A stretch of 64,000 nucleotides of DNA from Flectonema sp. DT1601 (taxonomy: Eukaryota > Euglenozoa > Diplonemea > Diplonemida > Diplonemidae): contig OZ025784.1 of the NCBI GenBank assembly GCA_964019425.1, positions 1,364,001-1,428,000 of the forward strand, given 5' to 3'. The notes under the pieces were generated by a model. The model did no database searches. It saw only the letters and a program-made list of their open reading frames with translations, and was not told the origin of the DNA. Within the stretch, counting starts at the first letter, position 1. Each line of letters opens with the position of its first letter. Position numbers and translations under genes: made by a program. Positions 1 through 8,529 of this stretch are shown piece by piece.

Positions 1-45
1 AGGGATTATCCCAGACTTGTCCTTTAATTTAGTTGGACACCATGG
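1..45 (+). repeat. Left arm of a 45-bp inverted repeat
   Basis: The first 45 bases are the reverse complement of 4248-4292 with two mismatches. Because the repeat begins at the window edge it may extend further left. The two arms enclose about 4.2 kb that includes one 547-bp repeat copy and the minisatellite, so they could be the termini of a DNA element. No transposase frame is visible between them. Confidence 0.7.
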
Positions 46-335
46 CTTACAACCCTTCCAGAGGGAAGCACCATTATGACTTCTATTTTTTTTCTTCAAG
101 AAAATCATAAGGTGGGAACAAAGAAAAATGCTAAGAGGAACCCCTTATTAACACCTAAGACATCTAAACTGCAGCCCAGCTTATGCCCAATGCACTAACA
201 GGTCATTCCCTCACACTCAGATCAAAAAAATCAAAGTTCAGAGTGCATCTTAGCGTGAATGAGAGAATTTCCTCCCGCTTATTTTGAACAAAAGGGATAG
301 GAGAAGGGATAGAAAACGAACATAACAATAAGATT

Positions 336-491
336 CTAAGTGAGAAACACTTAGCAGAAACACTTAGCAGCTTTTAAGGAGCTGAAAAGCAAAAAAAAAA
401 TCTAAGTGAGAAACACTTAGTAGAAACAATTTGTAGCTAATTAAGCTGAAAATAAAAAAATAAAAAAAATTTCTAAGTGAGAAATACTTAG
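336..491 (+). repeat. Three spaced copies of a small hairpin
   Basis: The motif CTAAGTGAGAAACACTTAG (7-bp stem, 5-base loop) occurs at 336-354 and 402-420, and once more with one change at 473-491. Each copy is followed by a weaker second hairpin and an A-rich spacer, giving a unit of about 66-71 bp. No function can be assigned. Confidence 0.7.
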
Positions 492-571
492 CAACTTTTA
501 GAACAAATATTTCAGTAAATAACCCGCAATGATCAAACCATTACAAGTTTGATGCCAAAACTGACAAGGAC

Positions 572-1118
572 TGAGTTGAATTTCCAGGTGAGATTTGGAC
601 TGTTAGCTTTTGGCTAAGGCCCTCCCTGAAGAGCAAGAACAAAAAAACTACTCACACCTGAAGAAAACATACACAAAGAACACACTGTAAGCTGTGTGTG
701 TATTTTGTGTTTGTCACAACAGGAGAGAAAAGAAAGAATGTCAAGGTTGGTCACCTTGCCTATCAACGCACAACATTGGTGGTCTCTACTAGACCCTGAG
801 TGATCCCACTGGATCTCTCATCGTTCATAGTACCCTGTGTGAAGTTATAAAATCAAAGGTAAACTATGAACTACAAATGACTTAGCCTGTTATTATAATG
901 CCACAGGCAGGCCCTGCATTCAGCAACTATCCAGCAGTGCTTGGATGTCCTGATCTTCTTCTAAAAAAAAGAAAGAAAAACAAAACTGTAGCTGGGATCA
1001 CTCAGGATCAACAGACTACCAATGCTACCTGTTGTACTTGCTCACTATGGGGGGTGATGCCAAACACCCAGAAGTACTTAACTGCTTTCCTTCTTGCTGC
1101 CCAGGAGTTTCTGACCAG
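572..1118 (+). repeat. 547-bp inverted repeat, left copy
   Basis: This block is almost identical to the reverse complement of 4563-5109, with only a few single differences seen by eye. It is not flanked by obvious target duplications and has no terminal inverted repeats of its own. It contains an open stretch of about 75 codons (898-1120) that is mirrored in the other copy. At its left edge it carries codons that read as an F-W-x-x-P motif, shared with several fragments between 1606 and 7145. Confidence 0.85.
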
Positions 1119-1539
1119 GTGTATTCTCTTTAACGGAGATAACGTGACTCTCTTGTCGTAAAAACTTGGTCGGCGTGCGGTCGAGAGCTTCACTCTGCGG
1201 CATTGTCGGAGGAATTGAGGCTAGAGGACAAAGAGGGGTGATATAATTAAGGGTAGGGATAAGGGGTTTAATAAGAGGAGTAAAAAGACTACTCGTAGTT
1301 GTAAAGAGCGAGAGGTAGTTCTTTGCTATCTTCATCATAGCAACAGATTCATACAGAACGGGGGTTCGGGGGGAAACTTGTTGACTAAAGTGGGTCATAC
1401 GGGGACGCGCGGCACGCAAACTCTCGACCTCCTGTTGAGTATAGAAAAGTCTTATTTTACTTTCTCTTTCCTCATTACATTTGGTCTCCAATTCGTTCGA
1501 CAGAAGAACAAACCTTTGATGGTAATTAAAGAGCGCCAT
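1078..1539 (-). pseudogene. Orphan minus-strand ORF cut by the 547-bp repeat
   Basis: From an ATG at 1539 the minus strand is open for about 150 codons. The first 50 residues are charged and helix-prone (Q-R-F-V-L-L-S-N-E-L-E-T-K-C type), as in a coiled coil, and the middle is Pro/Thr/Ser-rich. The last 13 or so codons lie inside the 547-bp repeat, so the original 3' end was replaced by the insertion. I do not recognise the protein. It is the only long non-repetitive minus-strand frame in the left 7 kb and is probably a gene remnant. Confidence 0.4.
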
Positions 1540-1605
1540 TTCCGATAGGTCTGCTCTCTGAGTCAGATTTGCGAGCTCACGTTTCCTGTAATCTTCCACT
1601 AAGTC

Positions 1606-1692
1606 ATTGGTTCATCTCAGGTTTTAGAAGTCTTCGTCCTGTTCGTTGGGAAGGGCCTGAATCAAAAGTTCACTGCCCCTATTCCTCTCCCA
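1606..1692 (-). repeat. Inverted copy of the 6193-6279 segment
   Basis: Read on the minus strand, this 87-bp stretch matches 6193-6279 with a handful of differences. Both copies read through the same F-W-x-x-P-like codons, with an in-frame TGA at the W position. It marks the edge of the minisatellite. Confidence 0.7.
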
Positions 1693-1704
1693 AATTTCTT
1701 ATTT

Positions 1705-3989
1705 TTCCGAAAACTTTTTGTGTGGAGCTTGCCATTTTTTAAACTTTGTGTGGAGCTTGCCGTTTTTTAAACTTTGTGTGGAGCTTGCCGTTTTTTAAAC
1801 TTTGTGTGGAGCTTGCCGTTTTTTAAAACTTTTTATGTGGAGCTGGTTTTTTTGTGTGGAGCTTGCCGTTTTTGAAAACTTTGTGTGTGGAGTTGTTTTT
1901 TGAAAACTTTTTATGTGGAGCTGGTTTTTTTTGTGTGGAGCTTGCCGTTTTTGAAAACTTTGTGTGGAGCTTGCTGTTTTTTAAAACTTTGCGTGTGGAG
2001 CTTGCTGTTTTTGAAAACTTTTTGTGTGGAGCTTGCCGTTTTTGAAAACTTTTTGTGTGGAGTTGGTTTTTGAAAACTTTGTGTGTGGAGCTTGCTGTTT
2101 TTGAAAACTTTTTGTGTGGAGCTTGCCGTTTTTTAAACTTTGTGTGGAGCTTGCCGTTTTTGAAAACTTTTTATGTGGAGCTGGTTTTTTTTGTGTGGAG
2201 CTTGCCGTTTTTGAAAACTTTTTGTGTGGAGTTGGTTTTTGAAAACTTTGTGTGTGGAGCTTGCTGTTTTTGAAAACTTTTTGTGTGGAGCTTGCCGTTT
2301 TTTAAACTTTGTGTGGAGCTTGCCGTTTTTGAAAACTTTTTATGTGGAGCTGGTTTTTTTTGTGTGGAGCTTGCCGTTTTTGAAAACTTTGTGTGTGGAG
2401 TTGGTTTTTTGAAAACTTTGTGTGGAGCTTGCTGTTTTTTAAAACTTTTTGTGTGGAGCTTGCCGTTTTTTAAACTTTGTGTGGAGCTTGCCGTTTTTTA
2501 AACTTTGTGTGGAGCTTGCCGTTTTTTAAACTTTGTGTGGAGCTTGCCGTTTTTGAAAACTTTGTGTGTGGAGTTGTTTTTTGAAAACTTTTTATGTGGA
2601 GCTGGTTTTTTTTGTGTGGAGCTTGCCGTTTTTGAAAACTTTGTGTGTGGAGTTGGTTTTTTGAAAACTTTGTGTGGAGCTTGCTGTTTTTTAAAACTTT
2701 GCGTGTGGAGCTTGCTGTTTTTGAAAACTTTTTGTGTGGAGCTTGCCGTTTTTTAAAACTTTTTGTGTGGAGCTTGCCGTTTTTGAAAACTTTGTGTGTG
2801 GAGCTTGCCATTTTTGAAAACTTCTCGTGTGGAGCTTGCTGTTCTTGAAAACTTTTTGTGTGGAGCTTGCCGTTTTTTAAAACTTTGTGTGTGGAGCTTG
2901 CCGTTTTTGAAAACTTTTTGTGAAGAGCTGGTTTTTTTTGTGTGGAGCTTGCCGTTTTTGAAAACTTTTTGTGTGGAGTTGGTTTTTGAAAACTTTGTGT
3001 GTGGAGCTTGCTGTTTTTGAAAACTTTTTGTGTGGAGCTTGCCGTTTTTTAAACTTTGTGTGGAGCTTGCCGTTTTTTAAAACTTTTTATGTGGAGCTGG
3101 TTTTTTTGTGTGGAGCTTGCCGTTTTTGAAAACTTTATGTGTGGAGTTGGTTTTTGAAAACTTTGTGTGGAGCTTGCTGTTTTTTAAAACTTTTTGTGTG
3201 GAGTTGGTTTTTGAAAACTTTGTGTGTGGAGCTTGCTGTTTTTGAAAACTTTTTGTGTGGAGCTTGCCGTTTTTTAAACTTTGTGTGGAGCTTGCCGTTT
3301 TTTAAAACTTTTTATGTGGAGCTGGTTTTTTTTGTGTGGAGCTTGTCGTTTTTGAAAACTTTGTGTGTGGAGTTGGTTTTTTGAAAACTTTGTGTGGAGC
3401 TTGCTGTTTTTTAAAACTTTTTGTGTGGAGCTTGCCGTTTTCTAAACTTTGTGTGGAGCTTGTCGTTTTTTAAACTTTGTGTGGAGCTTGCCGTTTTTTA
3501 AAACTTTTTATGTGGAGCTGGTTTTTTTTGTGTGGAGCTTGCCGTTTTTGAAAACTTTATGTGTGGAGTTGGTTTTTGAAAACTTTGTGTGGAGCTTGCT
3601 GTTTTTTAAAACTTTTTGTGTGGAGCTGGTTTTTTTTGTGTGGAGCTTGCCGTTTTTTAAAACTTTTTATGTGGAGCTGGTTTTTTTTGTGTGGAGCTTG
3701 CCGTTTTTGAAAACTTTGTGTGTGGAGTTGGTTTTTTGAAAACTTTGTGTGGAGCTTGCTGTTTTTTAAAACTTTTTGTGGAGCAGGTTTTTGAAAACTT
3801 TTTGTGTGGAGCTTGCCGTTTTTTAAAACTTTGTGTGTGGAGCTTGCTGTTTTTGAAAACTTTTTGTGTGGAGCTTGCCGTTTTTTAAACTTTGTGTGGA
3901 GCTTGCCGTTTTTTAAAACTTTTTGTGTGGAGCTGGTTTTTGAAAATTTTGTGTGGAGCTTGCCGTTTTTGAAAACTTTTTGTGTGGAG
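1705..3989 (+). repeat. 2.3-kb minisatellite, about 30-bp units
   Basis: About 75 tandem units of 28-31 bp are seen, each built from GTGTGGAGCTTGCCG followed by a T-run and a GAAAACTTT or TAAACTTT block. Variant units carry CTTGCTG, CTGGTTTTTTT or GTTGG after GTGTGGA. Variants recur in the same order, giving a higher-order period of about 169 bp (for instance 2055 onward equals 2224 onward). The + strand is strongly G/T-rich. All the ORFs within it are by-products of the repeat and are not genes. Confidence 0.95.
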
Positions 3990-4118
3990 GTTTCACGAAT
4001 TTTCACAAATTTTCACGATGCTTCACAGTTTGTCACGAGTTTTCACTACCTCTCACGAAAATTCACGAAAATTCACTGCCAAAAACATGGTGAAAAATAG
4101 TGAATTTTCGTGAATTTT
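3986..4118 (+). repeat. Short CACGAATTTT-type repeats and a 20-bp perfect hairpin
   Basis: The minisatellite passes abruptly into about ten degenerate copies of a 10-12-bp motif of the type TTTCACGAAT. They end in a perfect 20-bp inverted repeat, 4058-4077 against 4099-4118, with a 21-base loop. The stem is itself made of two copies of the motif, so it probably arose by inversion of repeat units. Confidence 0.8.
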
Positions 4119-4247
4119 GATATTGAGATTTATGATTTGGTAAAAAAGTTACTCAGGGGCGGCCTGAACTGCATTGCTTCGTAGTTGTCATCGGTGCTTG
4201 TTAATCCTATCGTTCTCTACAGTTTATTGTGGTAATGCAATCTAGTT

Positions 4248-4292
4248 CCATGGTGTCCAACTAGATTAAAGGACAAGTCTAGGATAATCCCT
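4248..4292 (-). repeat. Right arm of the 45-bp inverted repeat
   Basis: This is the reverse complement of window positions 1-45 with two mismatches. It is followed directly by a further imperfect hairpin (GCCAGAG at about 4292 against CTCTGGC near 4335). Confidence 0.7.
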
Positions 4293-4562
4293 GCCAGAGG
4301 GGCGAGTATTCTACCATGGTTGAAATACTCTGGCAACTGATCTTCAATTTTATGTTGTTTGTTAGCTGCTGGTGTATCTTGATCATGTGTTGATCTTGCA
4401 TTTTTTTTTATTTGTAATCTTTCACTACAATCATTCTTGCCTATATCTTTTATTTTTATTCTCTATCTGTTCTGGTCTGTTACCTCATTTGTCTTGATTA
4501 ACTTCAGTTATATCCATTTTACTTTTTATTATTTCCCATCTACTTTTTATTTTCTATTAGTT

Positions 4563-5109
4563 CTGGTCAGAAACTCCTGGGCAGCAAGAAGGAAAGTAGT
4601 TAAGTACTTCTGGGTGTTTGGCATCACCCCCCATAGTGAGCAAGTACAACAGGTAGCATTGGTAGTCTGTTGATCCTGAGTGATCCCAGCTACAGTTTTG
4701 TTTTTCTTTCTTTTTTTTAGAAGAAGATCAGGACATCCAAGCACTGCTGGATAGTTGCTGAATGCAGGGCCTGCCTGTGGCATTATAATAACAGGCTAAG
4801 TCATTTGTAGTTCATAGTTTACCTTTGATTTTATAACTTCACACAGGGTACTATGAACGATGAGAGATCCAGTGGGATCACTCAGGGTCTAGTAGAGACC
4901 ACCAATGTTGTGCGTTGATAGGCAAGGTGACCAACCTTGACATTCTTTCTTTTCTCTCCTGTTGTGACAAACACAAAATACACACACAGCTTACAGTGTG
5001 TTCTTTGTGTATGTTTTCTTCAGGTGTGAGTAGTTTTTCTGTTCTTGCTCTTCAGGGAGGGCCTTAGCCAAAAGCTAACAGTCCAAATCTCACCTGGTAA
5101 TTCAACTCA
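4563..5109 (-). repeat. 547-bp inverted repeat, right copy
   Basis: This is the reverse complement of 572-1118. It lies outside the 45-bp arms, so the two repeat pairs overlap and do not nest simply. Near identity of the copies points to recent duplication or gene conversion, or to a palindromic rearrangement. The block interrupts coding-like sequence on its right (see 5129-5317). Confidence 0.85.
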
Positions 5110-5128
5110 CATGGCTCTAACGGTGTAA

Positions 5129-5317
5129 CTACGCGATTCCTTGCCAGCAGAGATCTTGCTGTATGTGACTAGCAGATCAAAGCTGTTAGATGTATTGGGT
5201 GGTATGGGACTAGAAGTTGAAGATGACTTGGAGGTTAGGGCTCGTGTTGCTGGCACGGATGGCATGCTGATCTGGTGCGATGAGAAGATTGGTGAGGTTG
5301 ACGGTGTATCGAGTTAG
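5129..5317 (+). pseudogene. 62-codon gene fragment next to the repeat
   Basis: An open stretch reads L-R-D-S-L-P-A-E-I-L-L-Y-V at the start and ends V-D-G-V-S-S before TAG at 5315. The composition (regular hydrophobics, acidic E-V-E-D-D-L-E-V) looks like true protein rather than AT-rich noise. There is no start codon at the left edge; an in-frame stop and the end of the 547-bp repeat come just before. I read it as the truncated 3' end of a lost gene of unknown family. Confidence 0.4.
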
Positions 5318-5993
5318 TTGGTGTTGTGTTGTTTAAAACAAAAAAAAAAAAAACGCCAGGAAGTCCAACAACGAAGACATCGACATCGATCGCTGCTCTG
5401 CAGATGTCCGGCGGGTGTTCGTCTACACTGTGTTATTGTTTGTTTTTATCCCGAAGTTCAACCTTGGGAAGAGAAGTAAAAAATTCCGTCAATGTTGGCC
5501 TTCCTGTTCGAAGGTGCGCACCAATGACGATAAATAGAGTGGGGGGAGAAAACCTTTGATCCAACTGGATCCCTTCACGAGCTGACATTGCCATGTGAAG
5601 TTAAATGTTCTGGCGATGCCAGCTCAGGCGACTTAGCCTGCTTTTTTCTTTAAATAAAAAAAATAAAAAGATACCAACAGATAGGGTGATGGGTTGCGCC
5701 ACTGCAATCCAGTCAAAAAAAGAAACAAAGGTAATCTCAAGGGTTCTCGACCCTTGGCTCTCCCTGCGCAAGCATCGCATGGAGGGTGACGCTAAGCACC
5801 CGGGGGGTACGAAACAAACTTTCCCCCTGCTGTCCTGGTTGAAATAAAACAAAAGAAAAAAAACAAAAGGATAGAAGTAAACAGAATACATTACCCAGCG
5901 ATCGAACTTGTTCACTTGCTTCACCAAAGCTGTTCGAGCCTATGCTTATGTAAAGTACCTGTTTAAAAAAATAAATAAATAAATAATTAAGTA
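5318..5993. other. Intergenic stretch with a GC-richer folded island
   Basis: No convincing gene is seen. Short open frames on both strands lack protein-like composition. The part at 5739-5801 stands out because three consecutive hairpins can be drawn: AAGGGT/ACCCTT, then CTCC-C-TGCG/CGCA-T-GGAG, then GGGTG/CACCC. An A-rich stretch follows at 5843-5870. It could be a small structured RNA, but no known RNA family was recognised. Confidence 0.35.
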
Positions 5994-6120
5994 AATAATT
6001 AAAAATACAACACTGTTTTAAAAGAAAAAAAGTTTAAGTTTTGGACATTAGAAAAAACAAGGACGAAAAAAGTTAATTAAATAAATAATAAGTTAATTAA
6101 AAATAACCTGTTGAAGAGTA
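5994..6120 (+). repeat. Direct repeat, copy 1 (about 120 bp)
   Basis: This matches 6314-6430 closely, starting at AATTAAAAATACAACACTG and ending at CCTGTTGAAGAGTAGT. The copies differ by small length changes in A/T runs. The 190 bp between them contain the 6193-6279 segment, so the arrangement resembles a segment flanked by direct repeats or a tandem duplication. Confidence 0.8.
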
Positions 6121-6192
6121 GTTGTTAAATTCAATGATGAAACCATTACAGGTTTTGATGCCAAGGCTGACAATATACTGAGTTGAGGAAGT

Positions 6193-6279
6193 TGGGAGAG
6201 GAATATGGGCAGTGAACTTTTGATTCATGCCCTTCCCGTCGGACAGGACGAAGACTTCTAAAACCTAAGATGAACCAAT
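6193..6279 (+). repeat. Segment shared in inverted form with 1606-1692
   Basis: The segment reads in one frame as G-R-G-I-W-A-V-N-F-stop-F-M-P-F-P. It is related at lower identity to the left edge of the 547-bp repeat (about 540-625), which suggests diverged members of one family. It looks like a decayed coding fragment. Confidence 0.6.
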
Positions 6280-6313
6280 TGAGTTGAAACAAACAAATAA
6301 CAGAGACGCATAA

Positions 6314-6430
6314 ATAATTAAAAATACAACACTGTTTTAAAGAAAAAAGAGTTTAAGTTTCGGACATTAGAAAAAACAAGGACGAAAAAAATAATTAAAT
6401 AAATAATTAAAAATAACCTGTTGAAGAGTA
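6314..6430 (+). repeat. Direct repeat, copy 2 (about 120 bp)
   Basis: Second copy of the 5994-6120 repeat. Beyond it the sequence continues into the ORF fragment at 6601-6756. Confidence 0.8.
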
Positions 6431-6600
6431 GTAAAGTAGTAATCTTCCCACCTTCGCGAGTTTCTCCGGTGTTATTAGATGATCTTGGATCAGGTATTGG
6501 TATTCTAGGGAACGTGAACCGCTTCTTGGACACAAGTCACCCAGCAGACTTTCCAAATGAGAACGGGAAGCGCACGTGATTTCGAAAAGGTGGGAAGTAA

Positions 6601-6756
6601 CGGACTGGGAGCTTTTGGCTCCTGCCCTATTCCCGAGGTAAACTTCTCGCAATACCAGATGAAGAGACAAACGATGTAAACAGAAGATGCTTGTTTGACA
6701 CTCCAAAACGTCAAGCAGACAAGAAAGCCATGGCGATAATTTCTTTTTTAGTCTAA
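6601..6756 (+). pseudogene. 51-codon fragment with an S-F-W-L-L-P motif
   Basis: The frame begins R-T-G-S-F-W-L-L-P and ends before TAA at 6754. The F-W-x-x-P core matches fragments at 597-623 (V-S-F-W-L-R-P), 7040-7065 on the minus strand (S-D-F-W-P-R-P) and 6207-6232. In laminin-G-like jelly-roll domains a strand of the form T-V-S-F-W-x-x-P is common, so these may be remains of a surface-protein family. This is inference from a short motif. Confidence 0.35.
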
Positions 6757-6800
6757 ACCCCAATCTGAGTTCCCAAGGCTCAGCTATGGTCCATTAATCA

Positions 6801-6840
6801 CTTGCCGCTCTATGGCATGTTGATGCCATAGAGCGGTGAG
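6801..6840. other. Long near-perfect hairpin
   Basis: CCGCTCTATGGCAT (6805-6818) and its exact reverse complement (6823-6836) are separated by the four bases GTTG. The stem can be extended four more pairs with two G-T wobbles. It sits 300 bp before the first + strand gene and is not explained by any frame. It may be a terminator-like or processing signal at the array boundary, or a palindromic insertion scar. Confidence 0.6.
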
Positions 6841-6911
6841 GGGACTTTCAACAGCGACGAAGGCCATAAACACACTGACAACAGTGTAAAGACTGCGGTT
6901 TATGGATTCCC

Positions 6912-7145
6912 TCAGGCGGATGGGAAATTAACAACAACAAGAGAAGTCCCACAGTAAGACTTTATGAATGTTAGCCAAACACATCTTCTCTCTCGCTTCT
7001 GTTTGTTATGACTAACAACAGAAGGAACAAATGATTGACAGGGCCGTGGCCAAAAGTCACTAGTCCATATGTCATTCAAACCGACTTTACATTCGGATAA
7101 ATATCGCAATCTATTTTCACAAAGGATACCAACACCATAAAACAA
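6912..7145 (-). pseudogene. Minus-strand ORF fragment with an F-W-P-R-P motif
   Basis: A 77-codon minus-strand frame starts next to the first + strand gene and contains I-W-T-S-D-F-W-P-R-P about 27 residues in. It resembles the other F-W-x-x-P fragments of the left region in this stretch only. There is no support for a complete gene, and the second half is basic with no visible domain. Confidence 0.3.
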
Positions 7146-7146
7146 G

Positions 7147-8529
7147 ATGTCCGCCTCATCAACCAGTGTTCAGCCTGCTGTGAAAGAACCAAGGGACGAA
7201 CAAATTTTAGAATGGATATCTGAGGCCAAAGAAGCTGTTGCTGCGAAGGAAAACGAAATTAAGCAACTTGCCATTGATATGAAGGTTGATGCCGGCTTAC
7301 TTCAGATTCGACTGGGAAATATAACCGAATTATCAGAGAATGAACAGCTTGCAATGCTGAAGTTCACCGAGTTACAAGAACTGAAGACTAAGAAGAAAAG
7401 ACTTTATGAGATGTTGAAGCCTACCGAGGTATGCTATTTACTTTTTCCTTTAACGCATTTGCAGTAAACCTGCCTGAACGGTCCGACCTTTTTTTGTATT
7501 GGTCACAGTACAGCCCTTCAGATTGATTGTTCTTACATGTAAGCAGTCGAGTGGTTAGAGTGAAACCTTTGATAACTGATGCTCAAGTATGTCCACGCAC
7601 AAATTACAGAATAACAGACTGTTTGAAGCAATCAAGAAGCTAGGGGATAAATTAGACATTGTCACGGATAAATTAGACATTGTCACGGATAAATTAGACA
7701 TTATCATAATGAGAAGTGAAAAAGAAGAAGAGGCTCTTATTGAAGGCTTCTTTACAGAGACGGTGGGTGCAGATAATGTTAGTGACGTTTATAGCGTGAT
7801 CAGTAACACCGAGAATAAAAAGTACATCCGTGAGATGTTGGGGGAGGTGTGTATGGTGTGTGGAGAAATAACGAAAAATATTGCACATACTTCCCAAGAT
7901 CGCATACTGTCGTCAGATAAATGTCAGCTGGTTTCACTATGGTACTAGTGATTTGTCAAATTGGCTTATACTCTGTGGGACAAAGGGAGCGGAAGGCACC
8001 TGTCATCATGCTTTTGACACATTCAAGATGGGGTTCTGGAATAACAGCAACAGATGGCAAGTTGTAGGTGGTAAACATGATGGGAAACCAGTTGAGCTTA
8101 AGTCTAATCCTCATAAGGTTGTTCTTCAGGCACACTTAAGGCTAATGAGGGAAGGACACACCAAAATGAATACCGATGTGGTCAAATGGTGTCAGAATGT
8201 TGATGCCCGCACACCATTCAACACTAAGCTAGGGGACCATAACATTGTGGTGTGTGAGAAATGCGGCCTTCCAGGACATGTTATTGATATGTGCACGATG
8301 ATCACTTATGGTTGCCAAGAACAGAGGGCACGCCATAGAAAGCAAATGTGACGACTGTGGTATAGTAAGATTTACATATGTGAAGTCTACAAGTGAAGCT
8401 TCGCGAGCAAAAAGGGTTGGCGATATCCGGAAACTAATCACAAGTGTGTTTCCAAACACCGAACTTCATCTCCCAGTCTTAACATCAAATGAAATCGAGA
8501 AGGCATCGTTTCCCAGGACCAGGTACTAA
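7147..8529 (+). pseudogene. Broken gene: coiled coil, HNH-like nuclease and zinc knuckle
   Basis: The first exon (7147-7428, 94 codons) is a charged helical region. A GTATGC donor at 7429 and an ATTACAG acceptor ending at 7609 join it in phase to the next block. That block starts with three 7-residue repeats D-K-L-D-I-V-T (7647-7709), followed by C-M-V-C-G then I-A-H, and later L-C-G-x8-C-H-H-A-F-D. This spacing recalls HNH endonucleases, with paired cysteines and the catalytic histidines. Further on, C-E-K-C-G-L-P-G-H-V-I-D-M-C is a perfect CX2CX4HX4C zinc knuckle, and C-D-D-C-G comes near the end. The frame is broken about twice, so it is either a young pseudogene or contains assembly errors. 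Its kind (host gene or passenger of a mobile element) is unknown. It lies at the border of the repeat field. Confidence 0.5.

Noticed and set aside
898-1161. 87-codon ORF in the 547-bp repeat, mirrored at 4547-4783
   Set aside because: It is present in both arms simply because the DNA is duplicated; composition is not protein-like and no start context or domain is seen.
1854-4006. Many overlapping ORFs on both strands in the minisatellite
   Set aside because: All frames are open only because the short unit lacks stops; the proteins are periodic and have no family character.
5690-5730. GCGCCACTGCAATCCAG resembles the 3' part of the 7SL/Alu consensus
   Set aside because: The match is about 16 bases and the neighbouring 7SL features are absent, so chance is likely; kept only as part of the folded island note.
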